Shown: positions 43,845 through 52,266, counted from the first letter of the stretch. The stretch: DNA of 64,000 nucleotides from Agromyces sp. NDB4Y10 (GCF_001620055.1 NZ_LQGY01000014.1:124001-188000), one strand, 5' to 3'. Made by a program: numbers and translations. Notes: generated by a model from the sequence alone, not told the origin.

Positions 43845-44317
43845 GGTGTCGTCGTGTCGAGTTCCACCCAGGCGATCAGGATGGGCAGGATCCCGTCGCC
43901 GGTCGTCGGGGGCGGTCCGGGCTCGAAGGGGATCGCCGCGAACCAGGCGTGCGCGAGGACGGTCGAGCCCATGGCGATCGCGACGACCAGGGTCCGCGCA
44001 CGTGCGAGGGTGCGCATCGCGGCATCCTGCGTCTGGGAGTACTGCAACACGATGGTCATGGCGCGCATCACGACGAGCGCCATCGCCAGGTAGACCACCG
44101 CGCTCGGCATCAGGGTGATCGTCGTGCAGGTCGTGACCTCCGCGCCTCCCTCGGGGAAGGCATCGCTCGTGCACGAACCGCGTGACGCGTTCGTGAGCAG
44201 CCCGTAGGCGACGGCGGCGCCGACCGCGGTCCCGAGGAGGATGCGCGCGCGGTGGAACAGCGTCGCGCCGGCAAGCGTCGACAGGTGGGCGGGCGGCTGG
44301 ACGGTGGTCTCAGGCAT
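43841..44317 (-). CDS. Membrane protein of unknown function
   Basis: 158 residues, ATG 44317 with GGAG 6 bases upstream. About three or four hydrophobic helices (about 24-43, 67-90, 107-125) and a Cys pair in the first external loop (SRGSCTSDAFPEGGAEVTTCTT) that may form a disulfide. Coupled to the HD protein. Family not recognised. The 44318-44509 gap holds nothing clear. Confidence 0.7.
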   Translation of the reverse strand: MPETTVQPPAHLSTLAGATLFHRARILLGTAVGAAVAYGLLTNASRGSCTSDAFPEGGAEVTTCTTITLMPSAVVYLAMALVVMRAMTIVLQYSQTQDAAMRTLARARTLVVAIAMGSTVLAHAWFAAIPFEPGPPPTTGDGILPILIAWVELDTTTP

Positions 44318-44509
44318 GCGGTCTCCGCGGATCGTAGGGCTGCGGCCATGCTGGCAGCGCGGTCGCGCACGGCACAAGAGCGCGCTGCGCAGCACGCGCG
44401 CCTGGAGCGGGCCGACGTCGCTGCGTCGCCCATCGAGCGCGAGTTCGCGACCCGCTCGTTCGTGGCCGACCTCACGACGATCCGCCCGGGGTGCGGCGCA
44501 CTCGAAGGC

Positions 44510-45553
44510 TCAGTCCGTCGGCTCGTCCGCCACGTCGATGAGCACCTTGCCGACCGTGCCCGCCTCGACCGCGTCGTGCGCCTCCGCCGCGCGCTCGAGC
44601 GGGAAGCGCGTGATCGGCAGCCCCGCCTCCTCACCGACGGACAACGCCCCGTCCGCGACGGCGGCGGAGACATCCTCGGCCGCCGCCGCAAGCGCCGCAT
44701 CACCGACCGTGTACAGCAGCAGGAACTGGTACCGCACGTTCAGTGCGAAGTGATGCCGCACGTCGAGCGACATCTGCCCGCCGCCATCCGTCGCGTACAC
44801 CGCGACCGAGCCGTGGTTCGCGAGCACCTGCGCGTTCAACGCCGCATTGCGGGCGGGGGAGACCTCGACCACCTGGTCGACCCCGTCGGGGGCGATGGCG
44901 CGGATGGCGCGCGCCGCGTCATCCGTTCGGTAGTTCACCACGTGCTGCGCACCCGCCGCGGTCGCGAGCGCCGCCTTCTCAGGGGAGCTCACCGTCGTGA
45001 TCACGCGGGCGCCCGCCCACCGCGCGAGCTGGATGGCAGCGTGCCCCACCGCGCCCGCCCCACCCGCGACGAGCACCGTGCGCCCCTCGAGCGCGCCCGG
45101 CGCGAGCCGCGACGGCCCGCCCTCGTGCACGGTCAGCGCCCGGTGCGCCGTCATCGCCGGAACCCCCAGCGACGCGCCCAGGTCGAAGCCCGCGGCATCC
45201 GGCAGGTGCACCAGGCGACTCGCGGGCAGCACCGTGAACTCCTGCGCCGTGCCCGTCGGACGCTGGTGCGCCGCGAGGAACACCCACACCCGGTCGCCCT
45301 CGGCGAACCCGGTCACCCCGTCGCCGACCGCATCGACGACGCCCGCGCCGTCCTGGTTCGGCACGACCTCGTCGAACGGCGTCGACCGGCCGGGCGACGC
45401 ACCCGCGCGCGCCTTCCAGTCGGTCGGGTTCACGCCCGAGACGACGACGCGCACGCGCACCTCGCCGGCGGCGGGCTGCGGCAGGTCGCGCTCGACGAGC
45501 CGAAGTACGGACGACGGGCCGGTCTCGGAGTAAGCGATCGCACGCATGGTCAT
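44510..45553 (-). CDS. Zinc-independent NADPH:quinone reductase (MDR family)
   Basis: 347 residues, ATG 45553. GroES-like N-terminus with VVVSGVNPTDWKARAG and VPNQDGAGVVDAVGDGV, then a Rossmann domain with VLVAGGAGAVGHAAIQLARWAGARVITT. The zinc-binding Cys/His ligands of alcohol dehydrogenases are missing, as in QOR1/zeta-crystallin proteins. Expected to reduce quinones or enones with NADPH. Confidence 0.9.
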   Translation of the reverse strand: MTMRAIAYSETGPSSVLRLVERDLPQPAAGEVRVRVVVSGVNPTDWKARAGASPGRSTPFDEVVPNQDGAGVVDAVGDGVTGFAEGDRVWVFLAAHQRPTGTAQEFTVLPASRLVHLPDAAGFDLGASLGVPAMTAHRALTVHEGGPSRLAPGALEGRTVLVAGGAGAVGHAAIQLARWAGARVITTVSSPEKAALATAAGAQHVVNYRTDDAARAIRAIAPDGVDQVVEVSPARNAALNAQVLANHGSVAVYATDGGGQMSLDVRHHFALNVRYQFLLLYTVGDAALAAAAEDVSAAVADGALSVGEEAGLPITRFPLERAAEAHDAVEAGTVGKVLIDVADEPTD

Positions 45554-45575
45554 GGCTCCATCCTGACGGGTCTGC

Positions 45576-46340
45576 TCAGTTCATCTTCCGCCGGTAGATC
45601 GCGACCGCCCCGACGTAGGCGACCACGAGGATCCCGACGAGCCAGGCCAGCGCGACCCACAGGTCGCTGCCAACCGGCTCGCCCGCGAACAGCGCTCGCA
45701 GGGAGTCGACGATCGCCGTCACCGGCTGGTTCTCGGCGAACCACGCGACGGGCCCGGGCATCGAGTCGGTCGGCACGAACGCCGAGCTGATGAACGGCAG
45801 GAAGATCAGCGGGTAGCTGAACGCGCTCGCCCCGTCGACGGTCTTCGCCGAGAGCCCCGCGATCACGGCCAGCCAGGTGAGGGCCAGCGTGAACAGCGTC
45901 AGGATGCCGGCGACCGCGAGCCACGCCCCGACTGAAGCTCCTGTGCGGAACCCCATGATCAGTGCGACGCCGACCACGATCGCGAGTGACACGAGATTGG
46001 CGACGAGCGAGGTGAGCACGTGCCCCCAGAGCACGCTCGACCGCGCGATCGGCATCGACTGGAACCGTTCGAAGATCCCGCCCTGAAGGTCGAGGAACAG
46101 CCGGTACGCCGTGTAGGCGACACCCGACGCGACCGTGATGAGCAGGATGCCGGGCAGCAGGTAGTTCACGTACGACTCGCCGCTGCCGGTCTGGATCGCC
46201 CCGCCGAGCACGTACACGAACAGCAGCATGAGCGCGATCGGCGTGACCGCGGTCGTGATGATCGTGTCGGGGCTGCGGAGGATGTGGGTGAGCGACCGAC
46301 CGGTGAGCACACCGGTGTCGCGGATCACGTGGGTGGTCAT
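45576..46340 (-). CDS. ABC-2 exporter permease (DrrB-like)
   Basis: 254 residues, ATG 46340 overlapping the ATPase stop. Six hydrophobic helices with the ABC-2 pattern: ILRSPDTIITTAVTPIALMLLFVYVLGG, GGIFERFQSMPIARSSVLWGHVL, FLPFISSAFVPTDSMPGPVAWFAENQPVT. Belongs with daunorubicin-type drug exporters. Last gene of the PadR/DUF1048/ATPase/permease operon. Confidence 0.92.
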   Translation of the reverse strand: MTTHVIRDTGVLTGRSLTHILRSPDTIITTAVTPIALMLLFVYVLGGAIQTGSGESYVNYLLPGILLITVASGVAYTAYRLFLDLQGGIFERFQSMPIARSSVLWGHVLTSLVANLVSLAIVVGVALIMGFRTGASVGAWLAVAGILTLFTLALTWLAVIAGLSAKTVDGASAFSYPLIFLPFISSAFVPTDSMPGPVAWFAENQPVTAIVDSLRALFAGEPVGSDLWVALAWLVGILVVAYVGAVAIYRRKMN

Positions 46341-47158
46341 CGCGGGTCTCCTTCCGATGTCGCGCGCTCGGATGTCGCGCGCTCGGCGGGTTCCGGCTCT
46401 CCGACGAGCGCCAGGAACACCTCCTCGAGCGTGGGCTGCTTCTCGACGTACTCGACCTTCGCGGCGGGCAGCAGCCGCTTCAGCTCGGCGAGCGTGCCGT
46501 TCTGGATGATCACCCCGCGGTGGAGGATCGCGATCCGGTCGGCGAGCTGCTCGGCCTCGTCGAGGTACTGCGTGGTCAAGAGCACGGTGGTGCCGGATGC
46601 CGCGAGCCCGGTGATCGCCTGCCACACCTCGATGCGCGCCTGCGGGTCGAGCCCGGTGGTCGGTTCGTCGAGGAAGATGACGGGCGGGTCGCCGATGAGG
46701 CTCATGGCGATGTCGAGCCGGCGGCGCATGCCGCCGGAGTAGGTGCCGGCGCGGCGGTCGCCCGCGTCGGTCAGCGAGAACCGGGCGAGCAGGTCGTCGG
46801 CGATCGCCCCCGGCTCCTTCAGGTGCCGGAGCTTCGCGACGAGCACGAGGTTCTCGCGCCCGGTCAGCACCTCGTCGACGGCGGCGAACTGCCCGGTGAG
46901 GCTGATCGACTCGCGCACGTCGCCCGGCGCCGCGCCGACGTCGAACCCGTGCACCGACGCGGTCCCCGCGTCCGGCTTCAGCAGCGTCGACAGGATGCGG
47001 ACGAGGGTCGTCTTGCCCGCGCCGTTCGAGCCGAGCAGCGCGAAGATGCTCCCGGGCTGCACGTCGAAGTCGACGCCGCGCAGCACCGGCACCTCGCCGA
47101 ACGACTTCTCGACGCCCTGCACCCGGATGGCGGGGGCGGTGGCGGTTGCGGTGGTCAT
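46337..47158 (-). CDS. ABC-2 exporter ATPase (DrrA-like)
   Basis: 273 residues, ATG 47158 overlapping the DUF1048 stop. Walker A LGSNGAGKTT, Q-loop LTGQFAAVDEVLTGRENL, signature YSGGMRRRLDIAMSL, Walker B VIFLDEPTTGLD, H-loop LLTTQYLDEAEQLA. DrrA-type tail (VEYVEKQPTLEEVFLAL) ends in a duplicated ERATSE repeat. Drives export of an unknown, probably hydrophobic, compound. Confidence 0.93.
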   Translation of the reverse strand: MTTATATAPAIRVQGVEKSFGEVPVLRGVDFDVQPGSIFALLGSNGAGKTTLVRILSTLLKPDAGTASVHGFDVGAAPGDVRESISLTGQFAAVDEVLTGRENLVLVAKLRHLKEPGAIADDLLARFSLTDAGDRRAGTYSGGMRRRLDIAMSLIGDPPVIFLDEPTTGLDPQARIEVWQAITGLAASGTTVLLTTQYLDEAEQLADRIAILHRGVIIQNGTLAELKRLLPAAKVEYVEKQPTLEEVFLALVGEPEPAERATSERATSEGDPR

Positions 47159-47523
47159 CGCGGTTCCTTCCGTTCGGCGTCGTCGATCGCCGTGATGAGG
47201 CGTGCGCGCTCCTTGTCGATCCAGCGGGTGCCGCCGTAGGCCTGGGCGAAGGTCTCGGCGAACTCCACGGGGTCGTCGCCGACGATCTCGCGGAGCGGCA
47301 TCCGGTCGGTCGCCGCCCGCTCGAACAGGTCGGCGAGGTCGACGAACATCGTCACGAGCGTGTCGCCCTCGGTGATGCCGCCGTAGTACATGAAGTACCG
47401 GTGCAGGGCCTGCGCGGCGGCGCGGTAGGGCTCGGGGAGCCCGTCGATGCGAGCCTTGGCCTGCTTGTACTGCTTCTTCTGCTCGAGCGAGCCGGTGAGG
47501 GCTTCGATCCACTTGGCGGCCAT
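47155..47523 (-). CDS. DUF1048 protein of PadR-ABC operon
   Basis: 122 residues, ATG 47523, 1 base after the PadR stop. All-helical: LTGSLEQKKQYKQAKARIDGLPEPYRAAAQALHRYFMYYGGIT is the DUF1048 opening. Proteins of this family are encoded between PadR regulators and DrrAB-like exporters; molecular role unknown, possibly an inducer-sensing partner of PadR (inference). Confidence 0.88.
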   Translation of the reverse strand: MAAKWIEALTGSLEQKKQYKQAKARIDGLPEPYRAAAQALHRYFMYYGGITEGDTLVTMFVDLADLFERAATDRMPLREIVGDDPVEFAETFAQAYGGTRWIDKERARLITAIDDAERKEPR

Positions 47524-47524
47524 G

Positions 47525-47863
47525 TCAGTCGTCTCCTTCGGTGTCGTCGTGGAGCTGTCCGATGCGCTCTGCGAGGAAGCTCCAGGTCCTCCAGAACTCG
47601 TCGAGGTACGCGCGCCCCTGCGGGTTGAGCGAGTACACCTTGCGGGGCGGCCCCTTCTCGGAGGGCACCTTCTCGACGTCGACGAGTCCGCGCTGTTCGA
47701 CGCGGACGAGCAGCGCGTACACGGTGCCCTCGACGATGTCGCTGAACCCCTGCTCGCGCAGTCGTGCGGTGATCTCGTAGCCGTACGCCGGCCGGTCGGC
47801 CAGCAGCGCGAGCACGATGCCCTCGAGCGTGCCCTTCAGCATCTCGGTCATCTGCTTGCCCAT
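47525..47863 (-). CDS. PadR-family repressor of exporter operon
   Basis: 112 residues, ATG 47863 with GAGGAGG upstream. Winged helix: MTEMLKGTLEGIVLALLADRPAYGYEITARLREQGFSDIVEGTVYALLVRVEQRGLVDVEKVPSEKGPPRKVYSLN, then one dimerisation helix. This is the short PadR-s2 (LmrR-like) form that binds drugs in the dimer pore. Likely represses its own operon through the repeats at 47896-47938. Confidence 0.92.
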   Translation of the reverse strand: MGKQMTEMLKGTLEGIVLALLADRPAYGYEITARLREQGFSDIVEGTVYALLVRVEQRGLVDVEKVPSEKGPPRKVYSLNPQGRAYLDEFWRTWSFLAERIGQLHDDTEGDD

Positions 47864-47895
47864 CAGCGCCTCCTCTCGGTACTCGGTGTCACTGG

Positions 47896-47938
47896 GTACT
47901 GGTAGATAGTAAGACGGAGTACCGGTAGATAGCAAGAC
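47896..47938 (-). promoter_or_regulatory. Promoter and direct repeats of the PadR/ABC operon
   Basis: Two 20-base direct repeats, GTACTGGTAGATAGTAAGAC (47896-47915) and GTACCGGTAGATAGCAAGAC (47919-47938), differ at two positions. On the minus strand they contain TTGCTA (47930-47935) and TACTAT (47906-47911) with an 18-base spacer, a plausible promoter. Repressor bound to the repeats would cover both hexamers. Confidence 0.6.
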
Positions 47939-48017
47939 TGAATACCGAATCCGTTCGGTCGGCGGATGGATCCGCAAGCCCCTGCCCGCGATCAGGCGGC
48001 CCGCCTAGCATCGGGGC

Positions 48018-48263
48018 ATGTTCTTCTTCGTCGGCGTCTTCCCGCGCGAGCGGCAGATCGCCGCCGCAACGCTGCGCTGCGAGCACTGCCACGAGGTGGC
48101 CCAGCAGCGATTCCTCGAGGCGGGCAGTCGCCTCTGGGTGTTCTTCATCCCCGTGTTCACGTTCGGCCGCACCTACGTGATGGTCTGCTCGAACTGCGGG
48201 TGGGCGACCGAGCTCAGCCGCGACGCGGCGATGCGCGCAGCGGCGGTGACCGGGGCGCGCTGA
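48018..48263 (+). CDS. Small zinc-ribbon protein
   Basis: 81 residues, ATG 48018. Two CxxC pairs, RCEHCHEV and VCSNCGWA, 32-36 residues apart make a zinc ribbon; the hydrophobic stretch LWVFFIPVFTFG lies between. Matches the zinc-ribbon-15 type found in many small actinobacterial proteins. Function unknown. 14 bp ahead of the SGNH lipoprotein gene and probably co-transcribed. Confidence 0.8.
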   Translation: MFFFVGVFPRERQIAAATLRCEHCHEVAQQRFLEAGSRLWVFFIPVFTFGRTYVMVCSNCGWATELSRDAAMRAAAVTGAR

Positions 48264-48277
48264 CCGTGGGCGAGCGG

Positions 48278-48955
48278 ATGACGCGACGCGGGGGAGTCCT
48301 CGCCGTGGCCGCGACCGCGTGGGTGCTGCTCGGGTGCGCGCCGAGCGGGCCGCCGTCGAGCGGGTCCGATGCGACGCCGGACCGACCCCCGGCATCCGAC
48401 CCGGACGACCCGGACCGCACCGGCGGCTCGTTCGCCGCGGTCGGCGACTCGATCACGGATGCCGACAGCCGGAACTTCGCCGCCGGCGAGATCGGTCCGG
48501 CCTCGTGGGCGGCCTACGTCGTCGACGCCGGGGTCGTGTTCGCCGGCGGCTGGGCGGAGTGGGGTGCGACGACCTCGCGCATGGCGGACGCGGCCGCCGC
48601 GGTCGACGCGGACACGCTCGTCGTCCTCGCGGGGACGAACGACGTCGCGTTCGGCATCCCGTTCGCCGAGACGTCGGCGAACCTGGAGCGGATCGTGGAC
48701 GCGGTCGGGATCGACGACGTCGTCGTCTCCTCGATCCCGCCCATGGACGCCTACCCGCAGGGGCCCGTCGAGTTCAACGAGCAGCTCGAGGAGTTCTCGG
48801 ACGAGCGCGGCTGGCGCTTCGTCGACGCCGCCGCCGACCTGCGCACCTCCGACGGCACGTTCCGGTCGGGGATGTCGTTCGACGGTCTCCACCCGTCCGA
48901 GGATGGAGCCCGCATGCTCGGCGAGGCGATCGCCGATGAACTCGTCGCCGGCTGA
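48278..48955 (+). CDS. SGNH/GDSL-hydrolase lipoprotein
   Basis: 225 residues, ATG 48278; GTG 48266 is an alternative. Lipobox VLLGC (Cys about 20), Pro/Ser/Asp-rich linker, then the SGNH hydrolase: block I AVGDSITDAD with nucleophile Ser, block II Gly, block III LAGTNDVAFG, block V SFDGLHPSEDG with the Asp/His pair. Extracellular esterase or lipase-like acetylhydrolase anchored to the membrane. Confidence 0.88.
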   Translation: MTRRGGVLAVAATAWVLLGCAPSGPPSSGSDATPDRPPASDPDDPDRTGGSFAAVGDSITDADSRNFAAGEIGPASWAAYVVDAGVVFAGGWAEWGATTSRMADAAAAVDADTLVVLAGTNDVAFGIPFAETSANLERIVDAVGIDDVVVSSIPPMDAYPQGPVEFNEQLEEFSDERGWRFVDAAADLRTSDGTFRSGMSFDGLHPSEDGARMLGEAIADELVAG

Positions 48956-48966
48956 GCCTCAGGCCG

Positions 48967-49317
48967 CTACCAGATGACGGCGATGGCCGCGTTGGCGAGC
49001 GTCAGCAGGCCGATCGGCCAGAAGATCGCCGGCGAGACCGATCCGCTCTTGCGCTGACGGGCGGCGCCGATGCCGAGCAGTGCGCCGATGATCAGCAGGA
49101 TCACGAGCTTCGTGCCGATCTTGGCGTAGTTCAGGTCGCCGTCGAGACCCCACGGCGCGGCGAGCGCCAGGCCGGCGACGGCGGCGATCGCGAGACCCCA
49201 GTGCATGACCCGCGTGATGCCCCGCTTGCCGTTGACCAGTTCGACGACCCAGGCGCCGAAGAGGACGGCGAAGCCGACGAGGTGGATGAGCACGACGATA
49301 TCGCGAAGGGTCTCCAT
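48967..49317 (-). CDS. Four-helix membrane protein
   Basis: 116 residues, ATG 49317. Helices at about 5-28, 38-55, 64-86 and 95-114; a conserved-looking His in VLIHLVGFAVLFGAW and another in RVMHWGL could be heme or metal ligands, as in small b-type cytochrome-like proteins, but this is unproven. Function unknown. Confidence 0.7.
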   Translation of the reverse strand: METLRDIVVLIHLVGFAVLFGAWVVELVNGKRGITRVMHWGLAIAAVAGLALAAPWGLDGDLNYAKIGTKLVILLIIGALLGIGAARQRKSGSVSPAIFWPIGLLTLANAAIAVIW

Positions 49318-49367
49318 ACCTGCAGGTTACCGGGAACGGGCGGGCGGGCCGTGCAATGTTCGCGCGT

Positions 49368-49396
49368 TTGACAGCGTTCGCACTAGTGAGAATAAT
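49368..49396 (+). promoter_or_regulatory. Promoter with palindromic operator in its spacer
   Basis: TTGACA (49368-49373, perfect -35), 17-base spacer, AATAAT (49391-49396). The spacer contains TTCGCACTAGTGAGAA (49377-49392), a 16-base palindrome with one mismatched pair around CACTAGTG. It precedes the small gene at 49423 and the winged-helix gene at 49777, which probably encodes the protein that binds it. Confidence 0.7.
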
Positions 49397-49422
49397 GGGT
49401 GCGACGACGAAAGGACTCCGCC

Positions 49423-49773
49423 ATGGCCGACATCCGCCTCACCGACGGACACCTCGAGGTGGCACTCACGCGCCGCGAGAAGATCGCCGGCCTGCTCGGC
49501 GACCTCCGTGTTCCGGTAGCCGCTATCGGCCACGTCGACGTCGTCGACAACGCCTTCGACGCCGTCCGAGGGCTGCGCGCCCCGGGCCTCGCGATTCCCG
49601 GGCTCACCCGCGTCGGCACGTGGCGCGGTCGCGGTCGCCGCACCTTCGTGGTCGCGCGCGCCGGGCAGCCGGCGCTCGTGGTCGACCTCGAGGGGCAGCG
49701 ATACGACCGGCTGGTGCTCTCGACGACGGATGCCGCGTCGCTCCGCGACCGGCTCCGGGCGGCGGTGCGCTGA
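49423..49773 (+). CDS. PH-like-fold small protein
   Basis: 116 residues, ATG 49423 with AAAGGA upstream. Predicted beta-rich: MADIRLTDGHLEVALTRREKIAGLLGDLRVPVAAI, then GTWRGRGRRTFVVARAGQPALVVDLEGQRYDRLVLSTTD, a pattern seen in bacterial PH-like proteins. Function unknown. First gene of a three-gene operon with a winged-helix regulator and a hydrolase. Confidence 0.7.
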   Translation: MADIRLTDGHLEVALTRREKIAGLLGDLRVPVAAIGHVDVVDNAFDAVRGLRAPGLAIPGLTRVGTWRGRGRRTFVVARAGQPALVVDLEGQRYDRLVLSTTDAASLRDRLRAAVR

Positions 49774-49776
49774 GCG

Positions 49777-50376
49777 ATGGCCGGCCCCACCGACACCGTC
49801 GAGCTGGTCCTGCACCCGGTCCGGCTCCGCATCATCCAGGCCCTGCTCGGCGGGCGCCGGCTCACGACCGCCCAACTCGGCGACGAGCTGCCGGGCGTGA
49901 CGACCGCGACGCTCTACCGGCAGGTCGCCACGCTCGCGGAGGCCGGCGTGCTCGTCGCCGTCGACGAGCGCCGGGTCCGCGGCGCCGTCGAGCGCACGTG
50001 GGAACTGCAGCTCGACGCCGCCCGCATCACCGGCGACGACCTCGCCGGGATGACGCCCGAGGAGCACCGCCGCGCGTTCGCCGCGTACGTCGCCGGGCTG
50101 CTCGCCGGGTTCGACGGGTACCTCGCCCGCGGCGACGTCGACTTCGAACGCGACCGCGTCGGCTACCGGCAGGTCGCGCTGTGGATGACCGACGACGAGA
50201 CGGACGAGTTCATCGCCGGCCTCCGCGATCTCGCCTCGCGCTACGCCGGCAACGGCCCGGGCGACGGCCGGGTTCGCCGCGTGCTGTCGACGGTCCTCAT
50301 CCCCGACGCGACGGACGCCGACCCGGCACCCGCGCCCACCTCTTCCGCCTCTTCGACCTCGACGGGAACGACATGA
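49777..50376 (+). CDS. Winged-helix regulator (ArsR/PadR-like)
   Basis: 199 residues, ATG 49777, 3 bases after the preceding stop. HTH near the N-terminus: LVLHPVRLRIIQALLGGRRLTTAQLGDELPGVTTATLYRQVATLAEAGVLVAVDERRVRGAVERTWEL. The C-terminal helical half (EEHRRAFAAYVAGLLAGFDGYL) is probably the dimer or ligand domain; a Ser/Thr/Pro-rich tail ends it. Overlaps the hydrolase start (ATGA). Likely autoregulator via the palindrome at 49377. Confidence 0.85.
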   Translation: MAGPTDTVELVLHPVRLRIIQALLGGRRLTTAQLGDELPGVTTATLYRQVATLAEAGVLVAVDERRVRGAVERTWELQLDAARITGDDLAGMTPEEHRRAFAAYVAGLLAGFDGYLARGDVDFERDRVGYRQVALWMTDDETDEFIAGLRDLASRYAGNGPGDGRVRRVLSTVLIPDATDADPAPAPTSSASSTSTGTT

Positions 50377-51332
50377 TCACCGCCTCGACCCCGACCTTCA
50401 CCGAGACCGCCGTCGACGTCGCCGTCGGCGACGTGCGCCTCGCCTGCACCCTCGCCCTCCCCGCCGAAGCCCCGCGCGCGGCGGCGCTGCTCGTTCCCGG
50501 GTCGGGACCGGTCGACCGCGACAGCGACCACCCGCGCATGCGCCTCGGCATCACGCGTGAACTCGCGCACGCGCTCGCCGGTGCCGGCGTGGCGAGCCTG
50601 CGCTACGACAAGCGCGGCGTCGGCGCGTCCGGCGGCGACTTCCTGAGCGCCGGGCTCAGCGACAACACGTCGGATGCCGCTGCCGCCCTCGCCGCGCTCC
50701 GCGAGCGCCTGCCCGGGGTGCCCGTCGTACTGGTGGGCCACAGCGAGGGCGCGATCATCGCGACCCGCCTCGCCGCGAACGAGCCGGACCTGGCCGGCAC
50801 CGTGCTCCTCGCCGCACCGGCCGTCGTGGGGGAGCGGATGCTCGCCTGGCAGGCCCGGCAGATCCTGCCGACGATGCCGAGGTTGGTCCGCGGCATCCTG
50901 CGGCTGCTTCGCATCGACCTCATCGAGAAGCAGCGCCGCAACGTCGAGCGCTTCCGGCAGAGCACGACCGACGTGATCCGGCTCGAGGGTCGCCGGGTCA
51001 ACGCCAAGTGGCACCGGGAGCTCATCGCCTACGACCCGGCTCCGGACCTCGCGCGCATGTCGATGCCCGTCCTCGCGATCACTGGCGACCACGACCTCCA
51101 GGTCGACCCCGACGACCTGGAGCGCATCGCCGCGACGGTCGCGGGCCCCGTCGAGATCGACCGGCCCGAGCGCCTCACGCACCTGCTGCGACGCGACGCC
51201 GGCGACACCGCCTCGTTCGCGGCGTACCGGTCGCTCGTCAAGCAGCCCGTGGACCGCGAGCTGCTCGACCGGGTCTCGTCGTGGGTCGCGGCGCGCGGCC
51301 ACGCGTCCGACGGGGGCGCGGCCGGCGCCTGA
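50373..51332 (+). CDS. Alpha/beta hydrolase (dienelactone-hydrolase/peptidase-like)
   Basis: 319 residues, ATG 50373. ALLVPGSGPVDRDSDHPRMRLGITRELAHALAGAGVASLRYDKRGVGASGG is typical of the YtaP/S9-like hydrolases; nucleophile Ser in LVGHSEGAIIATRLA, Asp in ITGDHDLQVDPDD, His in ERLTHLLRRD. Cytoplasmic; substrate unknown. Third gene of the operon and presumably the regulated activity. Confidence 0.87.
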   Translation: MITASTPTFTETAVDVAVGDVRLACTLALPAEAPRAAALLVPGSGPVDRDSDHPRMRLGITRELAHALAGAGVASLRYDKRGVGASGGDFLSAGLSDNTSDAAAALAALRERLPGVPVVLVGHSEGAIIATRLAANEPDLAGTVLLAAPAVVGERMLAWQARQILPTMPRLVRGILRLLRIDLIEKQRRNVERFRQSTTDVIRLEGRRVNAKWHRELIAYDPAPDLARMSMPVLAITGDHDLQVDPDDLERIAATVAGPVEIDRPERLTHLLRRDAGDTASFAAYRSLVKQPVDRELLDRVSSWVAARGHASDGGAAGA

Positions 51333-51420
51333 CGGCTCTTGACGATCGCCGCTGCCGGGTCGAGGCTGATCGCATCCGTCATCCGCGAAGGCGCGGATCA
51401 CACGGGAGGGAGCGACCTGC

Positions 51421-51789
51421 ATGGACGTCATGACCGAGGAATCGACCGAGAAGATCGCCCGAGCGTTCTCGAGCCACCGCTTCGACGTCGCGCTGCCCCG
51501 CCTCGCCGACGACGTGATCTGGACCGTCGTCGGCTCCGATCCGATCGTGGGGCGGAAGAAGGTGAAGAAGGCCGTCGAGCGCACGGCGGCGCAGCTCGCG
51601 GAGGTCACGACCGAGTTCCAGCGGTTCCGCAGCGTCGTCGGCGAGGACAGCGTGGTGGTTGACAGCCTCGCGCGGTACACGGATGCCGCGGGCGACGTGT
51701 CAATCGTGGCATCCTGCGACCTCTACGACTTCGACGGCGACGGATGCATCACCGAGATCGTGTCGTACACGATCGAACTGCCCAGCTGA
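51421..51789 (+). CDS. SnoaL/NTF2-like protein
   Basis: 122 residues, ATG 51421 with GGAGGGAG upstream. Cone-shaped NTF2-like fold: ARAFSSHRFDVALPRLADDVIWTVVGSDPIVGRKKVKKAVERTAAQLAEV, then strands ending in CITEIVSYTIEL. Such domains bind small ligands or act as isomerases/hydrolases; no specific role can be assigned. Monocistronic. Confidence 0.82.
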   Translation: MDVMTEESTEKIARAFSSHRFDVALPRLADDVIWTVVGSDPIVGRKKVKKAVERTAAQLAEVTTEFQRFRSVVGEDSVVVDSLARYTDAAGDVSIVASCDLYDFDGDGCITEIVSYTIELPS

Positions 51790-51804
51790 TCGGGCTCCGG
51801 GGGC

Positions 51805-51823
51805 GCCGCTCGGTCAGAGCGGC
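51805..51823. terminator. Short hairpin between convergent genes
   Basis: GCCGCTC, 5-base loop, GAGCGGC: a perfect 7-bp stem 16 bases after the SnoaL-like stop. It overlaps the last codons of the convergent Lrp gene, so it can serve the plus-strand gene only. Confidence 0.4.
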
Positions 51824-52266
51824 AGTGCCCGGTCGTCGACGACGGTCTTCATGACCAGCGTCGACTGCACGCGCGCGACGCCCGGCAGTGCCGAGAGCTT
51901 CTCGTCCCACAGGCGCTCGTACGCGCGCAGGTCGGCGACCGCGACCTGCAGCAGGTAGTCGGGGTCGCCGAACAGGCGCAACGCCTGGGTCACCTCGGGG
52001 ATCTCGGCGACCGCCGCGTCGAACGCGGGCACGGTGTCGCGGTTGGCCTGCGCCATCGTGACGAACACGAGCGCGCCGAAGCCCATGCCGACCGCGTTCG
52101 GGTCGATGACCGCCCGGTACCCGGTGATCGCACCGGACGCCTCGAGCGCCCGCAGCCGGCGGTGCGTCGGCGACATGCTGAGGTTCACCCGCTCGGCGAG
52201 CTCCGTGAGGCTCAGCCGGCCGTCGCGCTGCAGCTCGGCAAGGATCTTCCGGTCGATGGCGTCCAC
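51814..52266 (-). CDS. Lrp/AsnC-family regulator
   Basis: 150 residues from GTG 52266. HTH: VDAIDRKILAELQRDGRLSLTELAERVNLSMSPTHRRLRALEASGAITGYRAVID. The C-terminal RAM domain (FVTMAQANRDTVPAFDAAVAEIPEVTQALRLFGDPDYLLQVAV) binds amino acids. Divergent, by 81 bp, from a LysE-type exporter: a standard regulator/exporter pair. Confidence 0.93.
   Translation of the reverse strand: MDAIDRKILAELQRDGRLSLTELAERVNLSMSPTHRRLRALEASGAITGYRAVIDPNAVGMGFGALVFVTMAQANRDTVPAFDAAVAEIPEVTQALRLFGDPDYLLQVAVADLRAYERLWDEKLSALPGVARVQSTLVMKTVVDDRALPL

Noticed and set aside
46362-46390. Tandem repeat near the end of the ABC ATPase gene (gatgtcgcgcgctcg twice)
   Set aside because: It encodes the duplicated ERATSE tail of the ATPase in frame and needs no separate explanation.
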